A stretch of DNA of 37,966 nt, taken from the NCBI GenBank assembly GCA_025054875.1, contig JANWYS010000013.1:1-37966 (forward strand), given 5' to 3'. This DNA is from Cytophagaceae bacterium (GTDB lineage: Bacteria; Bacteroidota; Bacteroidia; Cytophagales; Cytophagaceae). A program made the position numbers and the translations under genes. The stretch's first letter is position 1. Every line of letters begins with the position of its first letter. The notes beneath the pieces were generated by a model. That model was not told the DNA's origin. It made no database searches and saw nothing but the letters and a program-made list of their open reading frames with translations. Below, piece after piece: positions 17,431 through 25,983 of the stretch.

Positions 17431-19343
17431 TGATAAGTCCCGGAAACTTTGTTGTTATTTTCCTTAAGAGAGATGTTTTTATATTCCGGTATGATTTTTT
17501 TCAAAAATGCTTCAATGAGGACATCGTCTTTGACAGCTATAACCATTTCCTCAAGCTCTTGTATGAGCTTGGCAAATTGTTCATACAGGCGAGGTTCATG
17601 CAATACCTTTATAAGTTTAGAGTTTGTTGTAGGTTCAGTTTTTTCGTTTTCGCTCCAAAGCTGTTCGTCAAGTTTTTCACCCGGACGCAAGCCGGTGTAT
17701 ACTATAGGTATTTCCTTGTCGGGAATGTAACCAGCTAATTTGATCAACTTTCTTGCTATATCTTCAATTTTCATCTGCTGGCCGAGGTTAAAAACATAAA
17801 TATCTCCGCCATTGCCTGTGGATGCAGCCTCCAAAACAAGTGCACAAGCCTCGGATACGGACATAAAATAACGTTTAACGTCGGGGTGAGTTATGGTAAC
17901 GGGAGTTCTGTTGGCTATCTGTTTTTGAAATTTAAGTACTACCGATCCATTGGAAGCCCATACGTTTCCAAAACGAGTGATGATATATTGTGTAGGAGCT
18001 TTGCCAAACAGTTTATATTGTTTTTGCAGATGAGCATTTAGAGAAAGCACATACTGCTCAGCTGCATTTTTTGTAGCCCCCATCACATTGGCAGGGTTCA
18101 CAGCTTTGTCAGTTGAGATAAATATAAATTTTGACACACCGTATTTACAAGCTGCATCAGCCAGATATTTTGTAGCAATCACGTTGGTATAGACGGCTTC
18201 ACGTATGTTTTGCTCCATTACGGGTACATGTTTGTATGCAGCGGCATGAAATATTATGTCGGGGCGATATTGTGCTATCATTGCCTCTACCATATTGCGG
18301 TCGCGTACGTCACAAGTTATACATTTATATGCTACCGTTATGGGCACAGCAGAAATTTCTGAATCGAGCATATAGAGAGGAGTTTCTGCATTATCAATCA
18401 ACACAAGCAAAGCTGGTTTATATCGCATGATTTGTTTCACCAGCTCACTACCTATAGAACCTGCAGCTCCTGTGATCAGGATGCGCTTGTTGTACATCTC
18501 AGAATATACAAATTCATTATTATACTCTATCAACGGACGCCCGATTACGTCCTCTACATCAATTTCTTTGATTTCATCAATGCTTATTTCTCCTTTCATC
18601 CATTTGTGGATGGGAGGCACGGTGCGCACACGTACTCCTAAGGAAAAACAAATTTCCAGCAACTCATTTTTTTTCTCAGCAGAAGGAGGTTGTGAAGCCA
18701 TCACCAATACCTGCACGGAATGTTTACTGATGAGCTTCCCCAGATATTGAGATGCATCATACACTTTTATGCCATGTATCTGACTGCCCCATTTGAAAGG
18801 CCTATCGTCAATAAACGCTACCACGTTATAGTTGGTCTGCTGGTCTTCAAGCAAAATTTCTTTTATGTGTATACCCATTTCATCGGCGCCATAAATCAAC
18901 ACATTCACTGTTGTGGTTTCTAACAATCTTGATTCATAGTAAAGAATTTTTATGATAACTCTCAGTGCTCCCAGAAAAAGCAAGGAAAGCATGAAATCAA
19001 TCAATATTACGGATATCGGAATTAGATACAACCTGCCGTAAAACACGTACGCATAGCTGATTAGTCCTATGAACAAAGTAGCTATGGATTGGGCTATAAA
19101 TATTTTCTTGGCATCTTCTACACTACTGTATTTGACGAGCATCCGAAAAGTTCCGGTGAGATAAAAAACAATACCTTTAACGATGAGTACAACCGGAAAC
19201 ACTATGGAAAACATTTGTATATTTTCCAATGGTATCTGAAAGTTGAAACGAAGCAAAAAAGAGAAGAACAGAGAAGATAAACACAAAAATAAATCTGCTC
19301 CGTAAAGACTCCAGCCGGATATTTTATTGAGACGATTAGTCAA
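17427..19343 (-). CDS. WbpM/CapD-type nucleoside-diphosphate-sugar 4,6-dehydratase/epimerase
   Basis: This 638-residue inner-membrane protein matches the long FlaA1/WbpM/CapD family that converts UDP-N-acetylglucosamine-type nucleotide sugars for surface polysaccharides. Four N-terminal transmembrane helices (about 10-125) are followed by a Rossmann CoA-binding-like domain ('VLIYGADEMGIHIKEIL', about 147-163) and the catalytic short-chain dehydrogenase domain with 'ITGAAGSIGSELV' for NAD binding. The active-site strand reads 'STDKAVNPANVMGATK', where Met replaces the Tyr of the usual YxxxK, as is normal in this family. 'GLRPGEKLDEQL' is a family C-terminal motif. The start is TTG, since no ATG exists before the first helix. 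No glycan gene cluster surrounds it. Confidence 0.93.
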   Translation of the reverse strand: MTNRLNKISGWSLYGADLFLCLSSLFFSFLLRFNFQIPLENIQMFSIVFPVVLIVKGIVFYLTGTFRMLVKYSSVEDAKKIFIAQSIATLFIGLISYAYVFYGRLYLIPISVILIDFMLSLLFLGALRVIIKILYYESRLLETTTVNVLIYGADEMGIHIKEILLEDQQTNYNVVAFIDDRPFKWGSQIHGIKVYDASQYLGKLISKHSVQVLVMASQPPSAEKKNELLEICFSLGVRVRTVPPIHKWMKGEISIDEIKEIDVEDVIGRPLIEYNNEFVYSEMYNKRILITGAAGSIGSELVKQIMRYKPALLVLIDNAETPLYMLDSEISAVPITVAYKCITCDVRDRNMVEAMIAQYRPDIIFHAAAYKHVPVMEQNIREAVYTNVIATKYLADAACKYGVSKFIFISTDKAVNPANVMGATKNAAEQYVLSLNAHLQKQYKLFGKAPTQYIITRFGNVWASNGSVVLKFQKQIANRTPVTITHPDVKRYFMSVSEACALVLEAASTGNGGDIYVFNLGQQMKIEDIARKLIKLAGYIPDKEIPIVYTGLRPGEKLDEQLWSENEKTEPTTNSKLIKVLHEPRLYEQFAKLIQELEEMVIAVKDDVLIEAFLKKIIPEYKNISLKENNNKVSGTYH

Positions 19344-19361
19344 CTTTTTATAAGTTAATTA

Positions 19362-19369
19362 CAAAGTTA
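19362..19369 (-). promoter_or_regulatory. Putative -7 element of the WbpM-type gene
   Basis: On the minus strand TAACTTTG fits the Bacteroidota -7 consensus TAnnTTTG. It is 18 bases upstream of the TTG start at 19343, giving a short leader. The -33 element is not clear, so this is a weak call. Confidence 0.35.
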
Positions 19370-19486
19370 AGAAAAAAGTAACCTTGCACATATTTTATGC
19401 ACAGAATATATTCACCCAAAGGTTCTGACCGTAATAGATTTAATGTGTAGAATGAAACAAATCGTCAAAACATGAATTTTAATGAT

Positions 19487-20473
19487 TCACAATTCCTGAT
19501 ACTCCCACATGGGATTACCTTTTATTCCTGCTGAATTCAGGAAATCTATAAATCGTAACTTGTAAAAAATTCCTTCAGATGTTTTAATTATGTAGTTTTT
19601 CTTTTGATCTGTTATGTATGTGCCACTTGTATATGTTTTCCAATTATAGCCGATTACATTAATATCTGAAGAGAAGGAATATTGAGATATGTTCTGATAT
19701 GTGATCTTTTCAAAAGGATTTGATTCGTCTCTTGCAGTGGATATACGGGCTCTGTTGGTGAGGCAACCAGTTACCAGGTATGGAATGGTGGGGTTATAAA
19801 ATACGTGTATGTATTGAGTGAACAGTATATCCCAATCATTTTTATGAGGTTCGATGATGAGCTGTTTTCCGGACTCATCAAAAGAAAAATAAGAAAAGTT
19901 GCATGATGAGTCTTTGAAAATCTCTTTGATATGTTCGGTAGGTTGGTTTAGGAAAGCAAAGCGTATGACATACTTTTCTGCATTCACACTCTCAACTTTC
20001 AATTTTACAAAACCCAGATGTATACCCATCTCGTTAATGCCGCGGTCAATAATGTATACATGATTATGTGTTTTCCAATTACCAATAGCTGTGGAGTCGA
20101 GATTTCCGGAGGGTGCATCCCACCTTTTATTTGAACTAAATCCTGCGGTGTCATTTATGGTATTTAATTCTGTGTGAGAAGTCATAGCAGCAAACATGGC
20201 CTTTGAAGTATTTAATATTATTCGATAGCCTTGGGGAGAGGTTTCAAAAGCTATATCCCATGCTGTTTTCAGGTTTTGGCTCACAATAGTATTTTTTTTC
20301 AGGCTATAAAAAATCTGCCACTTGTAGTTTGACTCCATGTTTACAGTAGCCGTTTTTACATTGCCCGGTTCATGCCTCGGCACGGGCAATTCTTCTTTCA
20401 TGCAAGAGGTAAGAAGAAGAAAAGCTAAACTCAAGCTAATAGCACTGGGAATGTTTGCTGTAATGGGCATCAT
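19487..20473 (-). CDS. HmuY-like haem-binding lipoprotein
   Basis: This 328-residue protein starts with a lipoprotein signal and lipobox 'LTSC' (Cys24). The mature part has the HmuY pattern: 'YSLKKNTIV...AWDIAF' (56-76), 'NDWDILFTQY' (212-221), 'INVIGYNWKTY' (271-281) and 'YIIKTSEGIFYKLRFIDFL' (294-312). HmuY proteins bind haem on the cell surface and pass it to a TonB-dependent receptor. Candidate axial ligands include several His residues (100, 136, 138, 152, 210, 223), but the exact pair cannot be assigned by eye. The start overlaps the receptor stop as ATGATGA. It is the last gene of the cluster. Confidence 0.85.
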   Translation of the reverse strand: MMPITANIPSAISLSLAFLLLTSCMKEELPVPRHEPGNVKTATVNMESNYKWQIFYSLKKNTIVSQNLKTAWDIAFETSPQGYRIILNTSKAMFAAMTSHTELNTINDTAGFSSNKRWDAPSGNLDSTAIGNWKTHNHVYIIDRGINEMGIHLGFVKLKVESVNAEKYVIRFAFLNQPTEHIKEIFKDSSCNFSYFSFDESGKQLIIEPHKNDWDILFTQYIHVFYNPTIPYLVTGCLTNRARISTARDESNPFEKITYQNISQYSFSSDINVIGYNWKTYTSGTYITDQKKNYIIKTSEGIFYKLRFIDFLNSAGIKGNPMWEYQEL

Positions 20474-22776
20474 GGCTTGGTGTTGAGGTTTATATCCATT
20501 TTTAAGAAGTATGTTCTGCCGGTAGCCACGGATATAGTGTTTGCAGTTTCTGTATGTGCACCTCCGCTTATTGTACCGGATATGTTGGTTACGTCAAATA
20601 AGTTTTTTGAACCTATACCAAGTAAGATTTTCTTACGCATAAAATATTTTGACAAGGTAAAATCTGCCATGTGAAAATCCTGAACTTGAGTTTGCTCCAC
20701 TTCATTATTCAGATTTAGCCGGAACTGGGGCAGCTTGCCCGTGTATTTGTAAAAAGCAGAAAGAATAAGATTAATTTTTTTGATTTCATAAATAATATTG
20801 GAACGCACCTCAGGAGCATAGCTAAAAGGGGAGACATCTGCTGTGCTGGATATCGGGTTGTAGCGGCCTATATAAGAGCCCCCGGCAGTATATGTCATGT
20901 GGCGATAACGTATGCTAATGTTGAGTTGCGTGCCAGTAGTTTTATAAGAACCAATATTTACATACGAGTATTCCATGCCATTAACCTGAGCAAGGGTAAT
21001 TAGATTTTTTATGTCATTATAAAACCATGAGAGTTCTATTTTGTAAACGCTTTCTTTGTAACATTTCTGCAGAGTAGTGGAGACACTATAATTTTGAGAA
21101 TACTCAGCTTTAAGCGATTCGTTACCTCTTATGTTATGATTAATGTCAACAAAGTAGAAATAAAGATCTTTAATGGTTGGAGCTCTGAATCCATGGGCAT
21201 AAGACAAGCGAAGAGATATGAAGTCATTATTATTTTTTTTGAAAATGCGAGGCGCATATTTTAAATGCAATGAAGGTATAAACGGAGCTTTGTAAGCACT
21301 GTTGTAAGCGCAGCGTAAAGCTGGTTTTACGGTGATGTGTTTGATTGGTTTCACTTCCGAACTGGCAAATAATGCATAATCTCCTATGGTTTGTTTGTTG
21401 TTTTTTATGCGCAGGCCGGTTCCGGTCTCGTGGTAAATATCGTACCCCAGTTCATAGTTAAAAAATGATGAATCGGTGGAGGTAGTCATATTTCCTCTGG
21501 TTTGCAAGGTGTAGAAGTGAGTGGTATCCTGGTCTCCGGGATTGGAAGTAAGTTGTTGATCAAGTGTAGTGAGGTCTTTGAAATAAGTATTTTTTATCCG
21601 AGTGTAAATGTTGTGTGCGGCCATCAGATTGAGGTTATACTTTTGAGTTATTTTGCCTTGTGTATAAACTATATTGTTGATACGGTTGGTATGATAATAG
21701 TCATCCAGAGCGGTTTCCTGATAGGGAGGCCTAGGCATGCCACGGTTAGTGATTTTTTCGTAGAAGATATCAGAAGTATAGCCTATAACAGGAGATGATG
21801 GAGCAGTGCCTGTTTTATATTGATAGTTTAATGTTCCAAAATATTGCTCTTTAGGTTTCCAGTTTTTAAATCGTGAAGAGTCGGCAACGGGTTGGCTTTC
21901 ATAATAAAAGGGTTTTTCATTAGTTCTCCATCCGTCGAAAAAATAACGTCCGGCGGAGAGAGCAATTTGATGCTTATTCTTTGCCAGGCCAATACGAGAG
22001 GATAGATTATATTGGCCTATGCTTTCATAGTAGGAATTGAGAGATGTGGAAAATGTCTCTTTTTGACTTTTACGTGTTATAATGTTTATGGTGCCGGCGA
22101 GTGCATCAGTTCCGTAGTTCACCGATAGTGGGCCTTCTACGATTTCGATTCGTTCTACATTATTGAGATTTATCTGAGACAGGTCAATATTCCCATTTAG
22201 TCGGCCGGTAATGGCCATACCATCAACAAGTATTTTTACGTTTTGTCCGGAAATGCCTTGCAGGCTCATGCTGCTTCCTAATATGTGATCTTGCGAGAGT
22301 CGAATGTTTAATTCATTAGAAAGTAAGTCACGTAAATTTTGGGCGGCCTGTGCTTCTATTTTTTTTCGGTCTATAATTTTAATTTTATGAACAGAGTTTT
22401 CGGGGCTACCGGGTGCATATTGTGCGGTAATGGCTACTTCATTCATTACAAAAGTTTGAGGATGCAGATAGTAAACCTTACTAACGATATGTTCACTCAG
22501 TGTGTCTTCTATGGTTTGGAATCCAAGTTTCACAAGGCGAATGGTAATTTTTTTTTCTTTACGTAAAAATGAGGAGAGGGTAGCCTTACCGCTTGAATCA
22601 GTAAAGAACAACTGTTGATTTTTTGAAAAAAAACTTTTGCAAACGACATGTACTTGATGAATGGGTAAACCGTCTTCATATGATAGCACGGTTATTGTCT
22701 GGCTTATGGCAGGTTTAATGAATATCATACATATCATTGAAACATGGTATAAATAATTGTAGACTTTGTTACTCAT
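20470..22776 (-). CDS. TonB-dependent outer-membrane receptor, haem type
   Basis: This 768-residue protein has a signal peptide, a carboxypeptidase-like regulatory domain (about 25-110), a plug domain (about 142-235, with 'NVKILVDGM' and 'VERIEIVEGPLSVNYGTDALAGTINIIT') and a 22-strand-type barrel ending 'RTYFLKMDINLN'. In the barrel, FRAP (530-533), a His (547) and NESL (552-555) occur in the order and spacing of the FRAP-His-NPNL box of haem receptors such as HemR/HmuR. Together with HmuY-like neighbours this makes haem the likely substrate. The ATG at 22776 is preferred; a TTG at 22785 overlaps the upstream stop (TTGA). The downstream HmuY gene overlaps its stop. Confidence 0.9.
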   Translation of the reverse strand: MSNKVYNYLYHVSMICMIFIKPAISQTITVLSYEDGLPIHQVHVVCKSFFSKNQQLFFTDSSGKATLSSFLRKEKKITIRLVKLGFQTIEDTLSEHIVSKVYYLHPQTFVMNEVAITAQYAPGSPENSVHKIKIIDRKKIEAQAAQNLRDLLSNELNIRLSQDHILGSSMSLQGISGQNVKILVDGMAITGRLNGNIDLSQINLNNVERIEIVEGPLSVNYGTDALAGTINIITRKSQKETFSTSLNSYYESIGQYNLSSRIGLAKNKHQIALSAGRYFFDGWRTNEKPFYYESQPVADSSRFKNWKPKEQYFGTLNYQYKTGTAPSSPVIGYTSDIFYEKITNRGMPRPPYQETALDDYYHTNRINNIVYTQGKITQKYNLNLMAAHNIYTRIKNTYFKDLTTLDQQLTSNPGDQDTTHFYTLQTRGNMTTSTDSSFFNYELGYDIYHETGTGLRIKNNKQTIGDYALFASSEVKPIKHITVKPALRCAYNSAYKAPFIPSLHLKYAPRIFKKNNNDFISLRLSYAHGFRAPTIKDLYFYFVDINHNIRGNESLKAEYSQNYSVSTTLQKCYKESVYKIELSWFYNDIKNLITLAQVNGMEYSYVNIGSYKTTGTQLNISIRYRHMTYTAGGSYIGRYNPISSTADVSPFSYAPEVRSNIIYEIKKINLILSAFYKYTGKLPQFRLNLNNEVEQTQVQDFHMADFTLSKYFMRKKILLGIGSKNLFDVTNISGTISGGAHTETANTISVATGRTYFLKMDINLNTKP

Positions 22777-22781
22777 TTCTG

Positions 22782-23126
22782 TCAATTGTATGCAGAAGAT
22801 GTATTGTCGTTCAATATTTCAGTAGCCTCCATAATTATTTCAGCCTCGGTAAGTATATGTACAAGTTTTGAGAGTTCGTTGTAGGTGAGTACCATACTTA
22901 TGTGCTCACTGTTCAGAGATACTTGTATCATTTTCAGATCTGGAAATCCTTTGTGTTCACAAGTTAAGTAGGTATTTTTCACATGTACGGAAAATTGCTC
23001 GTATTGATTGATGGAAAAGTTAACGGCCGTTGTGCCAAAGGCGATCTGAATTCTCTTACATAGCGAGCATTGTACGATGCACCCTGCCTCGTTACATGCC
23101 ATTACTTTGTATTTACACGTTTTCAT
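22782..23126 (-). CDS. Small Cys-rich DUF6686-like protein
   Basis: This 114-residue protein has no signal peptide and should be cytoplasmic. Its N-terminal part carries Cys4, Cys11, Cys16, Cys20 and Cys23 ('GCIVQCSLCKRIQIAFG'), which looks like a metal or haem/iron-sulfur ligand set, followed by an alpha/beta region. It resembles the Bacteroidota family DUF6686; that name is from memory. It overlaps the membrane protein gene upstream by 14 bases and ends next to the receptor start, so it belongs to the haem cluster. A role in sensing or handling haem or iron in the cytoplasm is inference. Confidence 0.75.
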   Translation of the reverse strand: MKTCKYKVMACNEAGCIVQCSLCKRIQIAFGTTAVNFSINQYEQFSVHVKNTYLTCEHKGFPDLKMIQVSLNSEHISMVLTYNELSKLVHILTEAEIIMEATEILNDNTSSAYN

Positions 23127-23547
23127 TTTGAGTTTTTTTCTTCTTTTTCAACTCCATAAAATATTTCCAATGCTCAACAGTCAGTGTTGTACTGACTACC
23201 AGTACTATGGAAAGTAAAGGTATTTGAGAGGCGTCTGGATCAGGTTTTCTGAATTCGCCGATCAGGTGTAAGGTGTGAGAAATGTTGAATGTTAAACTAA
23301 CGGCAAAAAGCACAAACCTGACCCAATATGAATGAAAATACAAAAAAATCATTAAGCTGATGATTGGAATATGATAGTATATGTTTTTTATGAGGTGAGC
23401 TGTAATGGGTACGGTACCATTGGATCCTGGCCTTACTATGTTTATACCATAAAATAGTTTACTCAAGTGATAATTTGAATGCAACATCATGCCGATAATG
23501 AGAAACATCCAGAGGGTGGTAATGCGATGTATTCGTTTTTCTTTCAT
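23113..23547 (-). CDS. Histidine-rich four-helix membrane protein, unknown
   Basis: I do not recognise this 144-residue protein. It has four hydrophobic helices (about 10-25, 48-70, 74-97, 108-126), with a basic tail ('KKKKKTQNENV') that suggests a cytoplasmic C-terminus. His residues lie in or at the ends of helices: 23, 27, 51, 59, 72, 91, 94, 126. That spacing would suit haem coordination across a membrane, but this is inference; the protein could be a simple inner-membrane accessory factor. It begins 5 bases after the DUF6607 gene and overlaps the next gene by 14 bases, so it is firmly inside the haem cluster. Confidence 0.75.
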   Translation of the reverse strand: MKEKRIHRITTLWMFLIIGMMLHSNYHLSKLFYGINIVRPGSNGTVPITAHLIKNIYYHIPIISLMIFLYFHSYWVRFVLFAVSLTFNISHTLHLIGEFRKPDPDASQIPLLSIVLVVSTTLTVEHWKYFMELKKKKKTQNENV

Positions 23548-23552
23548 AAAAT

Positions 23553-24476
23553 TTATTTTTTAGTGATATACATGTCTATACTTTTTCGTATGGCAGCGGC
23601 GGCTTCGGTAGAGTTATAAGGAGTATATTTAGTGAACTCATCACCTATCTTAAAGAGTTGCTCGAATAGAAACTTATTGTCAATTTTCTTTTCAATTTTA
23701 ACTACATTGTTTTGCGTGATTATTTCGTTCCAAACTTTGCGCACATCTGCCCAGTACAACTTATTTTTTTCCCACCATTTTATGGCAGGTTGGCAGTTAT
23801 AGTCGCCCCTTAAAAATTTTTCGAATCCTTTTTCCCAACAAAGAAGTTTGTCGCCCTCCTGGCTTCGAATTATTTTTTCATTGTCCTGCTCAAGAATCCA
23901 TCCGTAAGGTGTGAGTTCTATGCGACTATGACGGCGGAGTACATTATAATCGTTACGTTTAAGTATTTCGCGACGAGGTAGGGGAGCATCACATACGCTT
24001 TCCCAGAAATGACGTCCATCTACATGTAGCCAGGTTCCGTAGCCTTCATATCGTGGGCTATCGTCTACCTGATATACTTTTTGAGTCCAGGTGCCTTTAG
24101 CTTTGTCGGCAGGCAGTTTTATTTTTTTCCATTCGTTGTCTTTGTAGTAGCTTAGTAGTTCAGTGTTTTCATATACCCAGTCTTGTCTCCAATGTTTCAC
24201 TATCGTAGTGTCATTTACGATCAGCAGATGTTGTAATGATATTTTTCTGTCGGTATCTTCTATTATGAAGACATACTCTATACCCCAGTCAAATTTTCTA
24301 GGATGATATTGATAGGATGTATCAGGTGCGAAGGTTTCTGCAAATTCAAAAGTTACTTTATAGCACCCAGCTAATGATTTAATGGCGTCTCTGTCTTGCT
24401 GAAGTTTATTTTTTTGCTGAGCATAAAGATGAACTGACATTAAAACTAACATGTAGAAGATGTGTGTTTTTTTCAT
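23553..24476 (-). CDS. DUF6607 family exported protein
   Basis: This 307-residue protein has a signal peptide (about 1-20, cleavage near 'LYAQQ') and no sorting domain, so it is probably periplasmic or outer-membrane associated. The segment 'AIKSLAGCYKVTFEFAETF' (about 32-50) and many Trp residues ('WLHVDGRHFWES', 'WWEKNKLYWADVRKVWNE') match my memory of DUF6607, a Bacteroidota family often found beside haem or TonB uptake genes. The function is not established. It lies 6 bases before the four-helix membrane protein gene and downstream of a strong intergenic hairpin. Confidence 0.82.
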   Translation of the reverse strand: MKKTHIFYMLVLMSVHLYAQQKNKLQQDRDAIKSLAGCYKVTFEFAETFAPDTSYQYHPRKFDWGIEYVFIIEDTDRKISLQHLLIVNDTTIVKHWRQDWVYENTELLSYYKDNEWKKIKLPADKAKGTWTQKVYQVDDSPRYEGYGTWLHVDGRHFWESVCDAPLPRREILKRNDYNVLRRHSRIELTPYGWILEQDNEKIIRSQEGDKLLCWEKGFEKFLRGDYNCQPAIKWWEKNKLYWADVRKVWNEIITQNNVVKIEKKIDNKFLFEQLFKIGDEFTKYTPYNSTEAAAAIRKSIDMYITKK

Positions 24477-24515
24477 ATTGTTTATGTGTTAGGGTTAATT
24501 TATATTTTACGAATT

Positions 24516-24555
24516 GAGAAGCCTCCCCTCACAGGGAAAGGGGAGATTGCTTCTC
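24516..24555. promoter_or_regulatory. Long intergenic hairpin inside the haem cluster
   Basis: GAGAAGC (24516-24522) pairs with GCTTCTC (24549-24555) and CTCCCCT (24523-24529) with AGGGGAG (24539-24545), giving 14 pairs with a 3-base bulge and a 9-base loop. The loop word CACAGGGAA recurs just after the hairpin. It lies between the secreted HmuY-like gene and the DUF6607 gene. There is no T-run on the minus strand, so attenuation or mRNA stabilisation of the upstream gene is as likely as termination. Confidence 0.6.
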
Positions 24556-24590
24556 ATCACAGGGAATCAAGTAAACGAAGGAAAGATTTA

Positions 24591-25865
24591 TTAGTGAATG
24601 ATTAATTTCTGTTGTAAAGATATATCTTGATTACGAAAAGTGACTATATACATGCCTTTGGATAAGTTTGTAAGTTCAAGCTGATATACATTTAGGTCAG
24701 AAGTATTCAGAAGTTTTTGTTGATGCACTAGGTTTCCGGAGAGATCATTAATAAACACGTCAATGTTATTTGCAGATATATTCAAGTCATATATAAGGTT
24801 TACCTTTTCGGATGAAGAAGCTGGATTGGGATAGAGAGCGAATGATGAAACAGTTGTAAGATCATCTTTGATAATAGAAGTGGTAGAGGTATTTAACTTT
24901 TGTTTTACAAATATCGAATTACCGTTAGCGCTACCTCCAAAACCTACAAAATACAATTTCCAGATATCACCATTAGTGCGGCGTATGAAATAAACTGTTG
25001 AATCTTCGATCCTGAAGGTTCCGCCGGCAAAATACTTCCAATCATAGCCTATGGTATTGATAGCTGTTTTGAATGTATGTGCCGAATAATTTGTGTAGGT
25101 GCTTGAATCAGGCACAGGGTGAGCTTTTGCTGCTTTTATACCTTTGTTGTGTAGTACACCAGTCACTGTATATGCAGGGAAAGTACTGGACAGATACGCT
25201 GAATATTGTGTGAAGCACAAATCCCAGTTGGCAGAAGCGGGCTCCCGATCTATTATGGTATTATTTTGTATCGAGTAATAGACTAAGTTTTTTGTAGAAT
25301 AAGCAGATTTAGTGATGGTAGTAGTTTGCTCGTTTGAACCATCAATATTGGCATACTTAAAAGTATAAGTGCCGGAAGCCAACGATTGTATCATTAATTT
25401 TCTGAATTGTCCGTTCGCCAACTTAATGATATATATTGAATCTCCCGTCACCACATGAGTGGTAGGACTATAAATTCCCCACCCTAAATCAAAGGGGTTG
25501 GATGTATTACGGTATCTGTCAAATGCACCATATGTCCATGAAGTATCAGAATTCCAACGTTTGGTATTCCATGAGGTATATCCGGAGGTATCAACAGATG
25601 ACCATGCTGTAGCGTTGCCATGTGGATACAACCACAAGTTGACTCCATTAACAGAATTTATACTTATGGAGGAACCATATGCTGAAACATCGAAAGCCAA
25701 GTCCCAATTATTTTTAGGAGCACTTCCTTGTTCATTATTTTCCAGGCTGTACCAAACCTGGTTAGCATAGCCTGCCCCAATAGATACGGTGTCTCGTATA
25801 GCTTGAGAGTACAGGATTGTTGTGTTAATTAGCAACCAATGTAATGAAAGTAGTGTTTTTTTCAT
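24591..25865 (-). CDS. HmuY-like protein with T9SS type A sorting domain
   Basis: This 424-residue protein has a signal peptide (about 1-21), an HmuY-like domain (about 25-325) and a T9SS type A C-terminal domain (about 342-424: 'FALYPNPASSSEK', 'LTNLSKGMYIVTF'). HmuY landmarks match the lipoprotein at 19487: 'WDLAF' (54-58), 'WDLCF' (214-218), 'IGYDWKYF' (272-279), 'VYFIRRTNGDIWKLYFVGF' (291-309). It should be released or bound at the surface by the T9SS rather than by a lipid anchor. It is the first gene of the haem cluster, with a promoter-like pair upstream. The inferred role is capture of haem outside the cell and transfer to the lipoprotein and receptor. Confidence 0.87.
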   Translation of the reverse strand: MKKTLLSLHWLLINTTILYSQAIRDTVSIGAGYANQVWYSLENNEQGSAPKNNWDLAFDVSAYGSSISINSVNGVNLWLYPHGNATAWSSVDTSGYTSWNTKRWNSDTSWTYGAFDRYRNTSNPFDLGWGIYSPTTHVVTGDSIYIIKLANGQFRKLMIQSLASGTYTFKYANIDGSNEQTTTITKSAYSTKNLVYYSIQNNTIIDREPASANWDLCFTQYSAYLSSTFPAYTVTGVLHNKGIKAAKAHPVPDSSTYTNYSAHTFKTAINTIGYDWKYFAGGTFRIEDSTVYFIRRTNGDIWKLYFVGFGGSANGNSIFVKQKLNTSTTSIIKDDLTTVSSFALYPNPASSSEKVNLIYDLNISANNIDVFINDLSGNLVHQQKLLNTSDLNVYQLELTNLSKGMYIVTFRNQDISLQQKLIIH

Positions 25866-25901
25866 ATGACTTATTTTAATTTAGACTAAATATTAATAAT
25901 A

Positions 25902-25932
25902 CAAAATTGTTGGTATATGTGTTAAGACGCAA
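25902..25932 (-). promoter_or_regulatory. Putative promoter of the haem cluster
   Basis: On the minus strand TTG (25932-25930) is followed after 20 bases by CAATTTTG (25909-25902), one mismatch from TAnnTTTG. The predicted start of transcription leaves a leader of about 30 bases before the ATG at 25865. The 118-base gap to the response regulator gene is large enough for a separate promoter. Confidence 0.45.
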
Positions 25933-25983
25933 TACTTTAAACAGGGTATTTTTACTATTGTTTATGTTTAGTTATGAATTTGC

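Noticed and set aside
22777-22785. TTG start of the TonB receptor overlapping the upstream stop
   Set aside because: An ATG three codons later gives the same signal peptide and is 5 bases after the upstream stop; TTG remains possible because of the TTGA overlap.
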